A stretch of DNA of 64,000 nt, taken from assembly GCA_005880915.1 (NCBI GenBank), contig VBIW01000034.1:62001-126000 (forward strand), read 5' to 3'. This document shows, piece by piece, positions 45,579 through 52,110 of this stretch (the stretch's first letter is position 1; each line of letters begins with the position of its first letter). The translations under genes were made by a program, and so were the position numbers. The stretch comes from Chloroflexota bacterium. Lineage in GTDB: Bacteria > Chloroflexota > Dormibacteria > Dormibacterales > Dormibacteraceae. The notes under the pieces were generated by a model. It saw only the letters and a program-made list of their open reading frames with translations, was not told the origin of the DNA and ran no database searches.

Positions 45579-46465
45579 CCCGGATCCCTGTCGTTGTCGG
45601 GCCGACGGGCATCGGCAAATCGCCGGTCGCTTTCGACCTTGCGCTGGCGCTCAATGGCGAGATCGTCGTCGCCGACTCGCGACAGGTCTACGGGCGGCTC
45701 GACATCGCAACCAACAAGCCAGGTCCGGAAATGCGAAGGCGCGTTCGCTATCACATGATCGATTTCGTCGATCCCGCGACAGACTTCAACGCCGCGCAGT
45801 ATGTCGAGGGTGCGCGCGCCGCAATCGACGACATAATCAGCCGCGGCCTTCTGCCGATCGTTGAGGGCGGCACGATGCTCTATGTCGACGCGCTCGCGGA
45901 TGGCTTCAGCCTGACCGGTGTCCCACCCAATGCGGCGCTGAGGGCCGAGCTGCAGCGCCTGGACATCGCTGACCTGCAGCGAACGCTGCTCGCGATCGAC
46001 CCTGATCCGGGCGTCGACATGAAGAACCCGGTGCGAGTCATTCGCGCGCTGGAGATCCTCGACGTGGCAGGACCGCCTCTGCGCCGCCTGCGCACGCGCA
46101 CACCGCCGATGTGGCGGGCGATTCGCCTCGGACTTACAGCGAGCCTCGAGGTGATCGACCGGCGGCTCGACGAGCGAAGCAGACGGCAGGTCGGACGAGG
46201 TCTCGTGGCGGAGACGCAGGACGCGCTTGACGCCGGCGTTCCGCCCACGGCGCCAGTCTTGACTGGAATCGGATACGCGGAAGCGTTGGCTCACATCCGG
46301 GGCGAGCTCACATTGGAAGAGCTGCCGGCCGCGATGGCCAGGTCGAATCGCCGGTACGCGAGACGCCAGCTCCGCTGGTGGCGTCGCGACGAACGCGTCA
46401 GATGGTTCGAGATCGAGCCTGATCCGCTGCCGGGTATCCTCAGGTACATCAGGGACCAATCGTGA
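45575..46465 (+). CDS. miaA: tRNA dimethylallyltransferase MiaA
   Basis: Prenylates A37 of tRNAs; MiaB, encoded just upstream, then adds the methylthio group. P-loop VVVGPTGIGKSPVAFDLA, DSRQVYGRLDIATNKP and the RRYARRQLRWWRRD motif near the C-terminus are typical. I place the start at CTG 45575, overlapping the mutL stop (CTGA), which gives MTRIPVVVGPTG, a normal MiaA N-terminus (296 residues). GTG 45539 is the nearest canonical codon and would add 12 residues inside mutL. Confidence 0.93.
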   Translation: MTRIPVVVGPTGIGKSPVAFDLALALNGEIVVADSRQVYGRLDIATNKPGPEMRRRVRYHMIDFVDPATDFNAAQYVEGARAAIDDIISRGLLPIVEGGTMLYVDALADGFSLTGVPPNAALRAELQRLDIADLQRTLLAIDPDPGVDMKNPVRVIRALEILDVAGPPLRRLRTRTPPMWRAIRLGLTASLEVIDRRLDERSRRQVGRGLVAETQDALDAGVPPTAPVLTGIGYAEALAHIRGELTLEELPAAMARSNRRYARRQLRWWRRDERVRWFEIEPDPLPGILRYIRDQS

Positions 46466-47634
46466 GCAAGACAGTGGCCGGCGCAAAACGTCTGGGGCGC
46501 ATCCCGCCGTATCTCTTCGCCGAGATCGATCGCAAGGTGCAGGAGAGAAGGCGCGCGGGCGTCGATGTCATCTCGTTGGGCATCGGCGATCCCGACCTGC
46601 CGACTCCGGGGCGGATCGTGAGCGTGCTCCAGGAGACCGCGGCGGATCCTTCCAATCACCGCTACGCCTCTTACTTCGGCCTGAGTGAGCTGAGGGAATC
46701 CATCGCGCGGTGGTACAGCGAACGCTCGGGCGTCGAGCTCGACCCCTCGACCGAGATCCTTCCGACGCTCGGCTCGAAAGACGGGATCAGCCACGCGCCG
46801 CTCGCCCTGGTCGACCCGGGTGATGTCGTGCTTGCGCCCGACCCTGGTTACACCGTCTACATGACGGGCGCGATCATGGCCGGGGCGGATCCCTATGTGA
46901 TGCCGCTGACCGCGGAAAATCACTGGCTGCCCGACCTCGAGGCAATTCCGACGGAGGTGGCGGACCGGGCGAGGCTGATGTGGCTGAACTATCCGAACAA
47001 CCCGACCGCCGCGACGGCGGACCGGGGGTTCCTCGAACGCGCCGTCGAATTCTGCCGGCGCCACGACATCGTCCTGTGCCATGACGCGCCGTACTCCGAG
47101 ATTGCATTCGACGGCTACCGGCCGATCACGCTGTTCGAGATCCCCAGCGCCAAAGAGATCGGCCTCGAGTTTCACTCGCTGTCGAAGACGTACAACATGA
47201 CCGGGTGGAGGATCGGCTGGGTCTGCGGGCGCGCCGACCTGGTCAACCTGATCGGCCAGCTGAAGACGAACATCGACTCCGGCATCTTCCAGGCCGTGCA
47301 GTGGGCGGCGATCGAGGCCATGAACGGCGGTGACGACGAGACGCGTGCGGCCTGCACGGTCTACGCGCGAAGACATCGCCTTGTCGCCGACACTCTGAAC
47401 AGCCTCGGCTGGTCGATCAAGCCGCCTCGCGCGACTTTCTATGTATGGGCTCCGGTGCCGAAGGGGTATGACTCCATCGGGTTTGCCAGCCACGTTCTCG
47501 ACCAGGTCGGAGTCAACATCACGCCGGGCGTCGGGTTCGGCGCCCACGGTGAAGGCTACTTCCGGCTGTCGGTCACGGCCCCGGATGCCCGCCTCGAAGA
47601 GGCGATGTCCCGCATGAGGAACCTCAAGCTCTGA
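46462..47634 (+). CDS. dapL: LL-diaminopimelate aminotransferase (DapL-type), fold type I PLP enzyme
   Basis: 390-residue aminotransferase. Key segments: RIPPYLFAEIDRKV, DVISLGIGDPDLPTP, the cofactor motif LWLNYPNNPTAA-like YPNNPT, and the Schiff-base Lys in EFHSLSKTYNMTGWRIGW, which is the LL-DAP aminotransferase wording rather than AspC. It converts tetrahydrodipicolinate directly to LL-DAP, so succinylase or acetylase steps would not be needed. Related enzymes use other substrates, so specificity rests on family resemblance. GTG start overlaps miaA (GTGA). Confidence 0.8.
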   Translation: MSKTVAGAKRLGRIPPYLFAEIDRKVQERRRAGVDVISLGIGDPDLPTPGRIVSVLQETAADPSNHRYASYFGLSELRESIARWYSERSGVELDPSTEILPTLGSKDGISHAPLALVDPGDVVLAPDPGYTVYMTGAIMAGADPYVMPLTAENHWLPDLEAIPTEVADRARLMWLNYPNNPTAATADRGFLERAVEFCRRHDIVLCHDAPYSEIAFDGYRPITLFEIPSAKEIGLEFHSLSKTYNMTGWRIGWVCGRADLVNLIGQLKTNIDSGIFQAVQWAAIEAMNGGDDETRAACTVYARRHRLVADTLNSLGWSIKPPRATFYVWAPVPKGYDSIGFASHVLDQVGVNITPGVGFGAHGEGYFRLSVTAPDARLEEAMSRMRNLKL

Positions 47635-48926
47635 TCACAACCAGGAGCCCGCGCGAGCGGGCATTTCTCGTTGGCATCCTGCTCCCAGGCACCACTCAGG
47701 AAGCCGTGCGCGAGCAGATGCTCGAGCTGACCGACCTCACCCGGACGGCCGGCGTCGAGGTCGTGGGCTCCGACGTGCAGCGGCGGTCCGACGTCGACCC
47801 GGCGCACTTCATCGGCATGGGCAAGGTCGAGGAGCTGCGCGACATGAAGCTCGAGGGCGAGTTCGACCTTGTGATCTGCAACGAGGACTTGAGCCCGCGC
47901 CAGCAGCGCAACCTCGAGCTGCAGGTCAAAGCTCGAGTCCTCGACCGGACCGAGATCATCCTCCAGATCTTCGCCCAGCATGCGCGTACTCATGAAGGAC
48001 GTTTGCAGGTGGAGGCGGCTCGACTCCATCACCTTCTGCCGCGCCTGATCGGCGCCTACGCCTACGACCGCCAGGTGGGCGGACGAAGAGGGGGAGTGGG
48101 TGCTCGCGGCGGTTTCGGCGAGCAGCAGATCGAGGTCGAGCGCCGCCGCATCCGGAAGCGGATGCGCGACCTCGATCGGGAGATCGAGCAGGTCCGCACC
48201 CAGCGCCACCAGCAGCGCACGGGCAGGCGCCGGGCCGAGCTGGAGACGGCAGCGATCGTCGGCTACACCAACGCGGGCAAGTCGACGCTGCTGAACGTGC
48301 TCACCGGGGCCGGAGTGAGGGCCGAGCAAAAGCTGTTTGCGACCCTCGACCCGACGACGCGCAAGCTCGAGCTGCCTGCGGGCCGGGAGCTGCTGCTCAC
48401 GGACACGGTGGGTTTCATCCAGAAGCTGCCCACCGACCTGGTCGCGGCCTTTCGGGCCACGCTCGAAGAGGTCACGGAGGCCGACCTGATCGTGCAGGTG
48501 TTGGACCTGAGCTCGCCGGCGGTCGAGGAGCAGGCGGAAACGGTCGAGCAGGTCCTGGGCGACCTGGGTGCCGCCGACAAGCCGCGGGTTGTCGCCCTGA
48601 ACAAGGTCGACCTGCTCGGGCCGGCCGGGCGGCGCCGTGCGATCAGCGCCCTGTCAGACCGCTACCCGGGCGCGGTGGCCGTCTCGGCCACAAACCGCAG
48701 CGGCCTGGCCCAGCTGCTGGAAGCGATCGATCGGGCGAGCCGGGGCGACGCGGTGGCACTGGACATCCTGGTGCCGTACGGACGCGAGGGCGTCCTCGCC
48801 GAGCTCCGCAAGATCGGCGGGGTGGAGCGCACCGAATACGTCGAGGGCGGCACCAGGGCCTGGGGCTGGGCGCCCCGCCAAGCGGCCCGCCGGTTTCAGA
48901 CGTATACGGCTAACGGAAGAGCCTGA
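47631..48926 (+). CDS. hflX: Ribosome-associated GTPase HflX
   Basis: GTPase that splits stalled 70S ribosomes. N-terminal HflX domain (FIGMGKVEELRD, LSPRQQRNLE, DRTEIILQIFAQHARTHEG), coiled helix, then the G domain with GYTNAGKSTLLN, DTVGFIQKLP and LNKVD. The conserved strand ERAFLVGILLPG lies upstream of GTG 47706. CTG 47631 overlaps the dapL stop (CTGA) with AGGA 10 bases upstream and yields 431 residues. The 3' end overlaps convergent lexA by 17 bases. Confidence 0.92.
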   Translation: MITTRSPRERAFLVGILLPGTTQEAVREQMLELTDLTRTAGVEVVGSDVQRRSDVDPAHFIGMGKVEELRDMKLEGEFDLVICNEDLSPRQQRNLELQVKARVLDRTEIILQIFAQHARTHEGRLQVEAARLHHLLPRLIGAYAYDRQVGGRRGGVGARGGFGEQQIEVERRRIRKRMRDLDREIEQVRTQRHQQRTGRRRAELETAAIVGYTNAGKSTLLNVLTGAGVRAEQKLFATLDPTTRKLELPAGRELLLTDTVGFIQKLPTDLVAAFRATLEEVTEADLIVQVLDLSSPAVEEQAETVEQVLGDLGAADKPRVVALNKVDLLGPAGRRRAISALSDRYPGAVAVSATNRSGLAQLLEAIDRASRGDAVALDILVPYGREGVLAELRKIGGVERTEYVEGGTRAWGWAPRQAARRFQTYTANGRA

Positions 48927-49536
48927 TCACTCCCCGGACGATGCCGACCAGGCTGACGCTGGTGGTGACGATCGGCTCGTAAGCCGGGTTTTCCGGGATC
49001 AGCTTGACGTGGCCGTTGCTCCGCTCGAACCGCTTGACGGTCGCGTCGCCGTCGACCAGCGCCACGACGATCGAGCCGTTGGTCGCCTCGTGCTGAGGCC
49101 GGACGAGCACCAGGTCGTTGTCCAGGATGCCGGCGTTGACCATGCTGTCGCCGCGCACCCGGAGCAGGAAGTAGCCTTCCTTGGCCAGCTCCGAAGAGAG
49201 AAGGACATGGTCCTCGATGTTCTGCTCTGCCAGGATCGGGCTCCCCGCCGCCACGTTGCCGACCACCGGGATGGACACGGCGCTCCGCCGCTTCTGGTCG
49301 AGCTCGGCGTCCTGGACGAGCTGGACGGTGCGCGACTTGCTCGGATCGCGCTTGATCAGGCCGCGCCGCTCGAGCTGGTTCAGGTGGTTGTGGACCGTCG
49401 AGCTCGAGCTGAGACCTACCGCCTCTCCGATCTCCCGCACGCTGGGCGGGTAGTTGCGACTCTTGCTCACGTCGCGGATGTAGTTGAGGATCCGGGTCTG
49501 CCGTTCGGTGAGTTCGTTGGTCAATTTCGCATTCAT
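48910..49536 (-). CDS. lexA: SOS repressor LexA
   Basis: 208-residue repressor. Winged HTH residues about 8-70 (SVREIGEAVGLSSSSTVHNHL), self-cleavage site Ala97-Gly98 in NVAAGSP, catalytic Ser131 (RGDSMVNAG) and Lys168 (DATVKRF). ATG at 49536. Perfect CGAAC-N4-GTTCG boxes at 35470, 49621 and 52064 fit the LexA of Gram-positive-type bacteria. Its own likely promoter (TTGCGC-17-TAGCAT on the minus strand, -10 at 49567-49572) is about 50 bases from the nearest box, so autoregulation is possible but not certain. Confidence 0.96.
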   Translation of the reverse strand: MNAKLTNELTERQTRILNYIRDVSKSRNYPPSVREIGEAVGLSSSSTVHNHLNQLERRGLIKRDPSKSRTVQLVQDAELDQKRRSAVSIPVVGNVAAGSPILAEQNIEDHVLLSSELAKEGYFLLRVRGDSMVNAGILDNDLVLVRPQHEATNGSIVVALVDGDATVKRFERSNGHVKLIPENPAYEPIVTTSVSLVGIVRGVIRLFR

Positions 49537-49607
49537 CTCCAGAGCGTGGTGGGGGACGTTGAAGCCATGCTAGCACTCCGGGTCTCCAAGCGCAAACCTT
49601 TGTTCGC

Positions 49608-49657
49608 TTGACTTGACTTCCGAACGCGCGTTCGCTATTCTCTCGAACGTATGTACG
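49608..49657 (+). promoter_or_regulatory. LysM gene promoter with two LexA boxes
   Basis: -35 TTGACT (49613-49618; a second TTGACT starts at 49608), 17-base spacer, -10 TATTCT (49636-49641). A perfect box CGAAC-GCGC-GTTCG occupies 49621-49634, and a one-mismatch box CGAAC-GTAT-GTACG lies at 49644-49657 across the start codon. Predicted transcript start near 49648 is three bases before ATG 49651, so the mRNA would be essentially leaderless. Confidence 0.85.
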
Positions 49658-49959
49658 CCGCCGGTCACGGGATCAAGTCTTGGCGGGCACCCCGTGCCGG
49701 CGGCCACCCCGCGCGCCAGGCGCTTGTCGTCGCCGGTGCCGTGGTCGCGATCAGCCTCGGCCTGGCGGTGGCGGCCCACGGCGGCACCACGCCGGCCTAC
49801 ACGACAGTCGTGGTGGAGCCGGGCGACACGCTGTGGGGCATCGCGGCCGAGCACTATCCGGCGGATGATGTGCGGGCCCGTGTCCAGGACATCGAACAAG
49901 CCAACGGCCTTCGCGGTCCGTCGATTGAGGTGGGGCAAAGCCTGCGCCTGCCGGGCTGA
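49651..49959 (+). CDS. LysM-domain membrane protein, YneA-like SOS cell-division inhibitor candidate
   Basis: 102 residues: a basic N-terminus, one transmembrane helix (about 24-43), and an extracytoplasmic LysM domain (VVEPGDTLWGIAAEHYP...IEVGQSLRLPG). The layout and the position divergent from lexA under LexA boxes match YneA/ChiA-type proteins of Firmicutes and Actinobacteria that delay division during DNA damage. The role is inferred from context; the domain call is firm. Confidence 0.82.
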   Translation: MYAAGHGIKSWRAPRAGGHPARQALVVAGAVVAISLGLAVAAHGGTTPAYTTVVVEPGDTLWGIAAEHYPADDVRARVQDIEQANGLRGPSIEVGQSLRLPG

Positions 49960-49974
49960 ACGGCGCGCCCGGTC

Positions 49975-50202
49975 GTGACTTCGCTGGTCCTCGTCACGCG
50001 GGAGGGCTGCCACCTCTGTGACCAGGCGCTCGGCCTGCTCCGCACGCTCGGCCACGAGCCGGAGCTGGAGGACGTGGACTCAGATGACCGGCTGCACGAC
50101 CTCTACGACTGGCGAGTGCCCGTGATCCTGGTCGACGGACGGGTGGTGGCGGAGGGGAGGATCAACCTGGAACAGCTCAGGAAGCAGCTAAGCGCTCTCT
50201 GA
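49975..50202 (+). CDS. Glutaredoxin-like thiol protein (DUF836 type)
   Basis: 75 residues with a thioredoxin fold: CHLC active site in LVTREGCHLCDQALGLL, a cis-Pro loop in DWRVPVILVDG, and a final helix. GTG start 16 bases after the LysM gene, so perhaps in the same transcript. Small glutaredoxin-like proteins of this type have no confirmed partner. Confidence 0.85.
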   Translation: MTSLVLVTREGCHLCDQALGLLRTLGHEPELEDVDSDDRLHDLYDWRVPVILVDGRVVAEGRINLEQLRKQLSAL

Positions 50203-50219
50203 GGCGCCGTGGGTGGAGT

Positions 50220-50410
50220 GCGGGGCGGCGTTCCTACGATCTCGGCGGCGTTTTGGGCCAGAAGGCCGAGCTCTGCATCCGGATAGACCTGGTTCAGCTC
50301 GTAGCGCTGGGTCGTGCCCCTCTCCGACCGTTTCAGCGTTCGAGCCACGTGCGGTAGCCATAGCGCCGCGCGACGAAAAGGCGCATCTCATCGAGGATCA
50401 CGCCCTGCAA
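50220..50410 (-). pseudogene. Decayed N-terminal part of an HNOB-like (heme NO-binding) protein
   Basis: From TTG 50410 the minus strand reads QGVILDEMRLFVARRYGYRTWLER then stops; a one-base shift resumes with TTQRYELNQVYPDAELGLL and AQNAAEIVG. The first block resembles the start of HNOB domains (M-K/Q-G-x-hydrophobic, then RYG..TW) and the second the following helix (YxxxEL...). The rest of the roughly 180-residue domain is missing, so it looks like a frameshifted, truncated remnant. The family assignment is by eye. Confidence 0.5.
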
Positions 50411-50575
50411 CGGGCCGAATGCTAAGCGCTGACTTAATGCGTGAGTGCGAGGCAACTCACGGTGGGGAAAGGAGGGTCAAAAGCCGCCCCGGGCCGCGCG
50501 ATGATCACGATAATGACTGGCATTCGGAAGGACCGCCGGGCCGTCCTCCCCCGAGGCCCGGCCGCGCCGCTCCTG

Positions 50576-50891
50576 GGTCCCAGGCGGGGAGATGGGGCTC
50601 TTGGGGGTCCCCGGACCCTCTGGGTGGGAGCGGCGCCCGGAGTCGGGAGGGTCGGAGGGTCGTCCCTATCCTTGTAGGTCCAACGTTTCTCGCTCCGGGA
50701 CCGTCCAACGAGTACGGATTGCCGGCGGCGGGGCTGGGGCCGGACCTGAGGGAGCTGCCCCGTCCGTGCCCGCCAGGGCAGCTCGTCCCGGGGACCCAGC
50801 TGGGCCGGGACGCCCCGGGGTGCCCAGCTGGGGGGGACCTTGCCTCAGGTCCGGCAAGACGTCCTCTCGTCTGCGCGTGGTGTCAAGGTCC
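50576..50891 (+). other. GC-rich segment dense in GGTCC/GGACC motifs
   Basis: I count ten GGWCC sites between 50576 and 50891 (50576, 50606, 50613, 50677, 50698, 50742, 50792, 50835, 50848, 50887), far more than chance at this GC content. Several can pair with each other. The wider stretch 50411-50718 holds no gene that I can support. Composition is poly-G/C rich and unlike the neighbours. Confidence 0.5.
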
Positions 50892-51132
50892 GGTTGATCG
50901 GACGGCCGTCGACCTTGTGCACGTCCTGGGATCGTCCTGGCACCGTCAGTGCTGGATCGTGTCCGCTCGAGGGCGTGAGCAGGCTCTACGATCGCAGCGT
51001 GAGCATGTGGGCAGGAAGCTGGCTCTAGCTGGCTACCTGGTCGCACAGGAGCAGTGGGGAGGGCTTCCAGCGGTCCAGCTCGGAGCTAACCTTGTGGCCC
51101 CCAACGGGGATCTTGCTGTCGATAATGACTGA
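50719..51132 (+). CDS. Doubtful hypothetical protein with CxxC-HxxxC motif
   Basis: 137 residues if started at TTG 50719. The N-terminal half is low-complexity Pro/Gly. The C-terminal half is protein-like: LVCAWCQGPVDRTAVDLVHV then SSWHRQCWIVSARGREQALR, giving a possible zinc site (Cys-x2-Cys and His-x2-Cys), followed by an amphipathic helix. The same frame is open upstream to 50314. No family recognised; it may be part of a mobile segment with the adjacent endonuclease gene. Confidence 0.35.
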   Translation: MPAAGLGPDLRELPRPCPPGQLVPGTQLGRDAPGCPAGGDLASGPARRPLVCAWCQGPVDRTAVDLVHVLGSSWHRQCWIVSARGREQALRSQREHVGRKLALAGYLVAQEQWGGLPAVQLGANLVAPNGDLAVDND

Positions 51133-51142
51133 TTCCGTAAGC

Positions 51143-51664
51143 TTAAGCTTCGGCTGAGCGCTCCTTGTGAATCTTCCGCGGAGAGTGCATCGGCTTCTTC
51201 ACGAACTCGTCGGTGCCGCGGTGGTTGAACTCGCGCTGCTTCCAATACAAAGCCTCTTGTTCGTCAAGCCAATCTTTCGGAAGGCGGTATGGACCGAGCG
51301 TGCGGTGGCTTCGGCGCGAGAGTTCAATCATTTCTAGGGCGTTGTCGCATTGCTGGACCTTGATTCGAAGGTAAGGACGCACTCCGCGTAGAAACGGGAT
51401 GGCGCTTTGGCCCGTCGGACAGCGCCAGTTCCAAGTCGGGCGCGCCTTCGTCCCGAGTGTTGCTCTTGAGCTGGCGACGATCCAGCCACCCCAGAGTCCG
51501 AGCATCCAGTCGAGCACGCCTCGATCACGATTAGACACGACCACCTGGACCGAGTAATAGAACCGGCCTCGTTTTGGTTCAAACGAACGCCCGATGGCGA
51601 TGCAGCCTTCGCCGTCGACGAATCCGGCCGCATAGGCCCAGTCAGTGTCGAGAATCTCCGCCAT
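51143..51664 (-). CDS. LAGLIDADG-family homing endonuclease
   Basis: 173 residues with one LAGLIDADG motif, AYAAGFVDGEGCIAI (residues about 10-24), including the acidic metal ligand and flanking helix, then beta strands FYYSVQVVVSNRDRGVL typical of the DNA-binding saddle. A single motif means it would act as a homodimer. It is free-standing: no intron or intein is visible around it. Its ATG is 15 bases after the stop of the 121-residue gene on the same strand, so both probably share the LexA-box promoter at 52057-52085. Confidence 0.82.
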   Translation of the reverse strand: MAEILDTDWAYAAGFVDGEGCIAIGRSFEPKRGRFYYSVQVVVSNRDRGVLDWMLGLWGGWIVASSRATLGTKARPTWNWRCPTGQSAIPFLRGVRPYLRIKVQQCDNALEMIELSRRSHRTLGPYRLPKDWLDEQEALYWKQREFNHRGTDEFVKKPMHSPRKIHKERSAEA

Positions 51665-51679
51665 CGGCCTCGACTCAGT

Positions 51680-52045
51680 TCAGGCCGAGCGCTGCAGCGC
51701 CGGCTCGGCGTCCAGGCCGCGCAGGAACACCTCGAGTGGCAGCGCCGCGGCTTCGAAGTCGCCTCGCAGCAGGTCCAGGTCGGCGCCGGCTTGCTGGAGG
51801 CCGGCGATCGCCAGCTCGATCATCCGCATGGATTCGGCCACGTAGCCTTCCAGCGGCGTCTCCAGAGGCCTGGCCAGGCTCTCCCGGTGCCAGGACACCC
51901 GCAGCTCGGCGGACAGGCCCAGGAGCCGGTCGATTACCGAGCCCGCGACGCCGCGCTCGAGTGGCTCGGAGGCGAGCCGGGTCCAGGACTCGCCAAAGGT
52001 CCGGATCAGCCGCCGCAGCTTTACCTGGGTCGCCAGAGTGCGCAT
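51680..52045 (-). CDS. Hypothetical helical protein under a LexA-box promoter
   Basis: 121 residues, mostly helical: LATQVKLRRLIRTFGESWTRL, an Arg-rich N-terminus, then LEGYVAESMRMIELAIAGLQ and an acidic Leu-rich C-terminus. No family recognised. The start ATG (52045) is about 5 bases from the predicted transcript start of the SOS-type promoter, making it nearly leaderless. The LAGLIDADG gene follows at once. Confidence 0.7.
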   Translation of the reverse strand: MRTLATQVKLRRLIRTFGESWTRLASEPLERGVAGSVIDRLLGLSAELRVSWHRESLARPLETPLEGYVAESMRMIELAIAGLQQAGADLDLLRGDFEAAALPLEVFLRGLDAEPALQRSA

Positions 52046-52056
52046 GTTCGATCGAG

Positions 52057-52085
52057 AGTATACCGAACGGGCGTTCGGACTGCAA
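52057..52085 (-). promoter_or_regulatory. SOS-type promoter with LexA box between divergent genes
   Basis: On the minus strand: -35 TTGCAG (52085-52080), 17-base spacer, -10 TATACT (52062-52057). The spacer holds the perfect LexA box CGAAC-GGGC-GTTCG (52064-52077). Same architecture as the recA and LysM promoters. It directs the 121-residue gene and the LAGLIDADG gene; bound LexA could also affect the MntP-like gene starting 34 bases to the right. Confidence 0.82.
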
Positions 52086-52110
52086 ATGGGGCCTGTTAAG
52101 CTCCAGGCCG

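Noticed and set aside
46390-46409. CGAAC...GTTCG pair as a LexA box at the end of miaA
   Set aside because: The half-sites are 10 bases apart instead of 4 and lie within coding sequence.
50314-51132. A full 272-residue protein in this frame
   Set aside because: The first half is low-complexity and overlaps the HNOB-like remnant on the other strand; only the C-terminal half looks like protein.
50411-51142. Group I intron associated with the LAGLIDADG gene
   Set aside because: I could not find the paired P3/P7 elements or a host gene interrupted on both sides. The endonuclease gene follows an ordinary gene in an operon-like arrangement.
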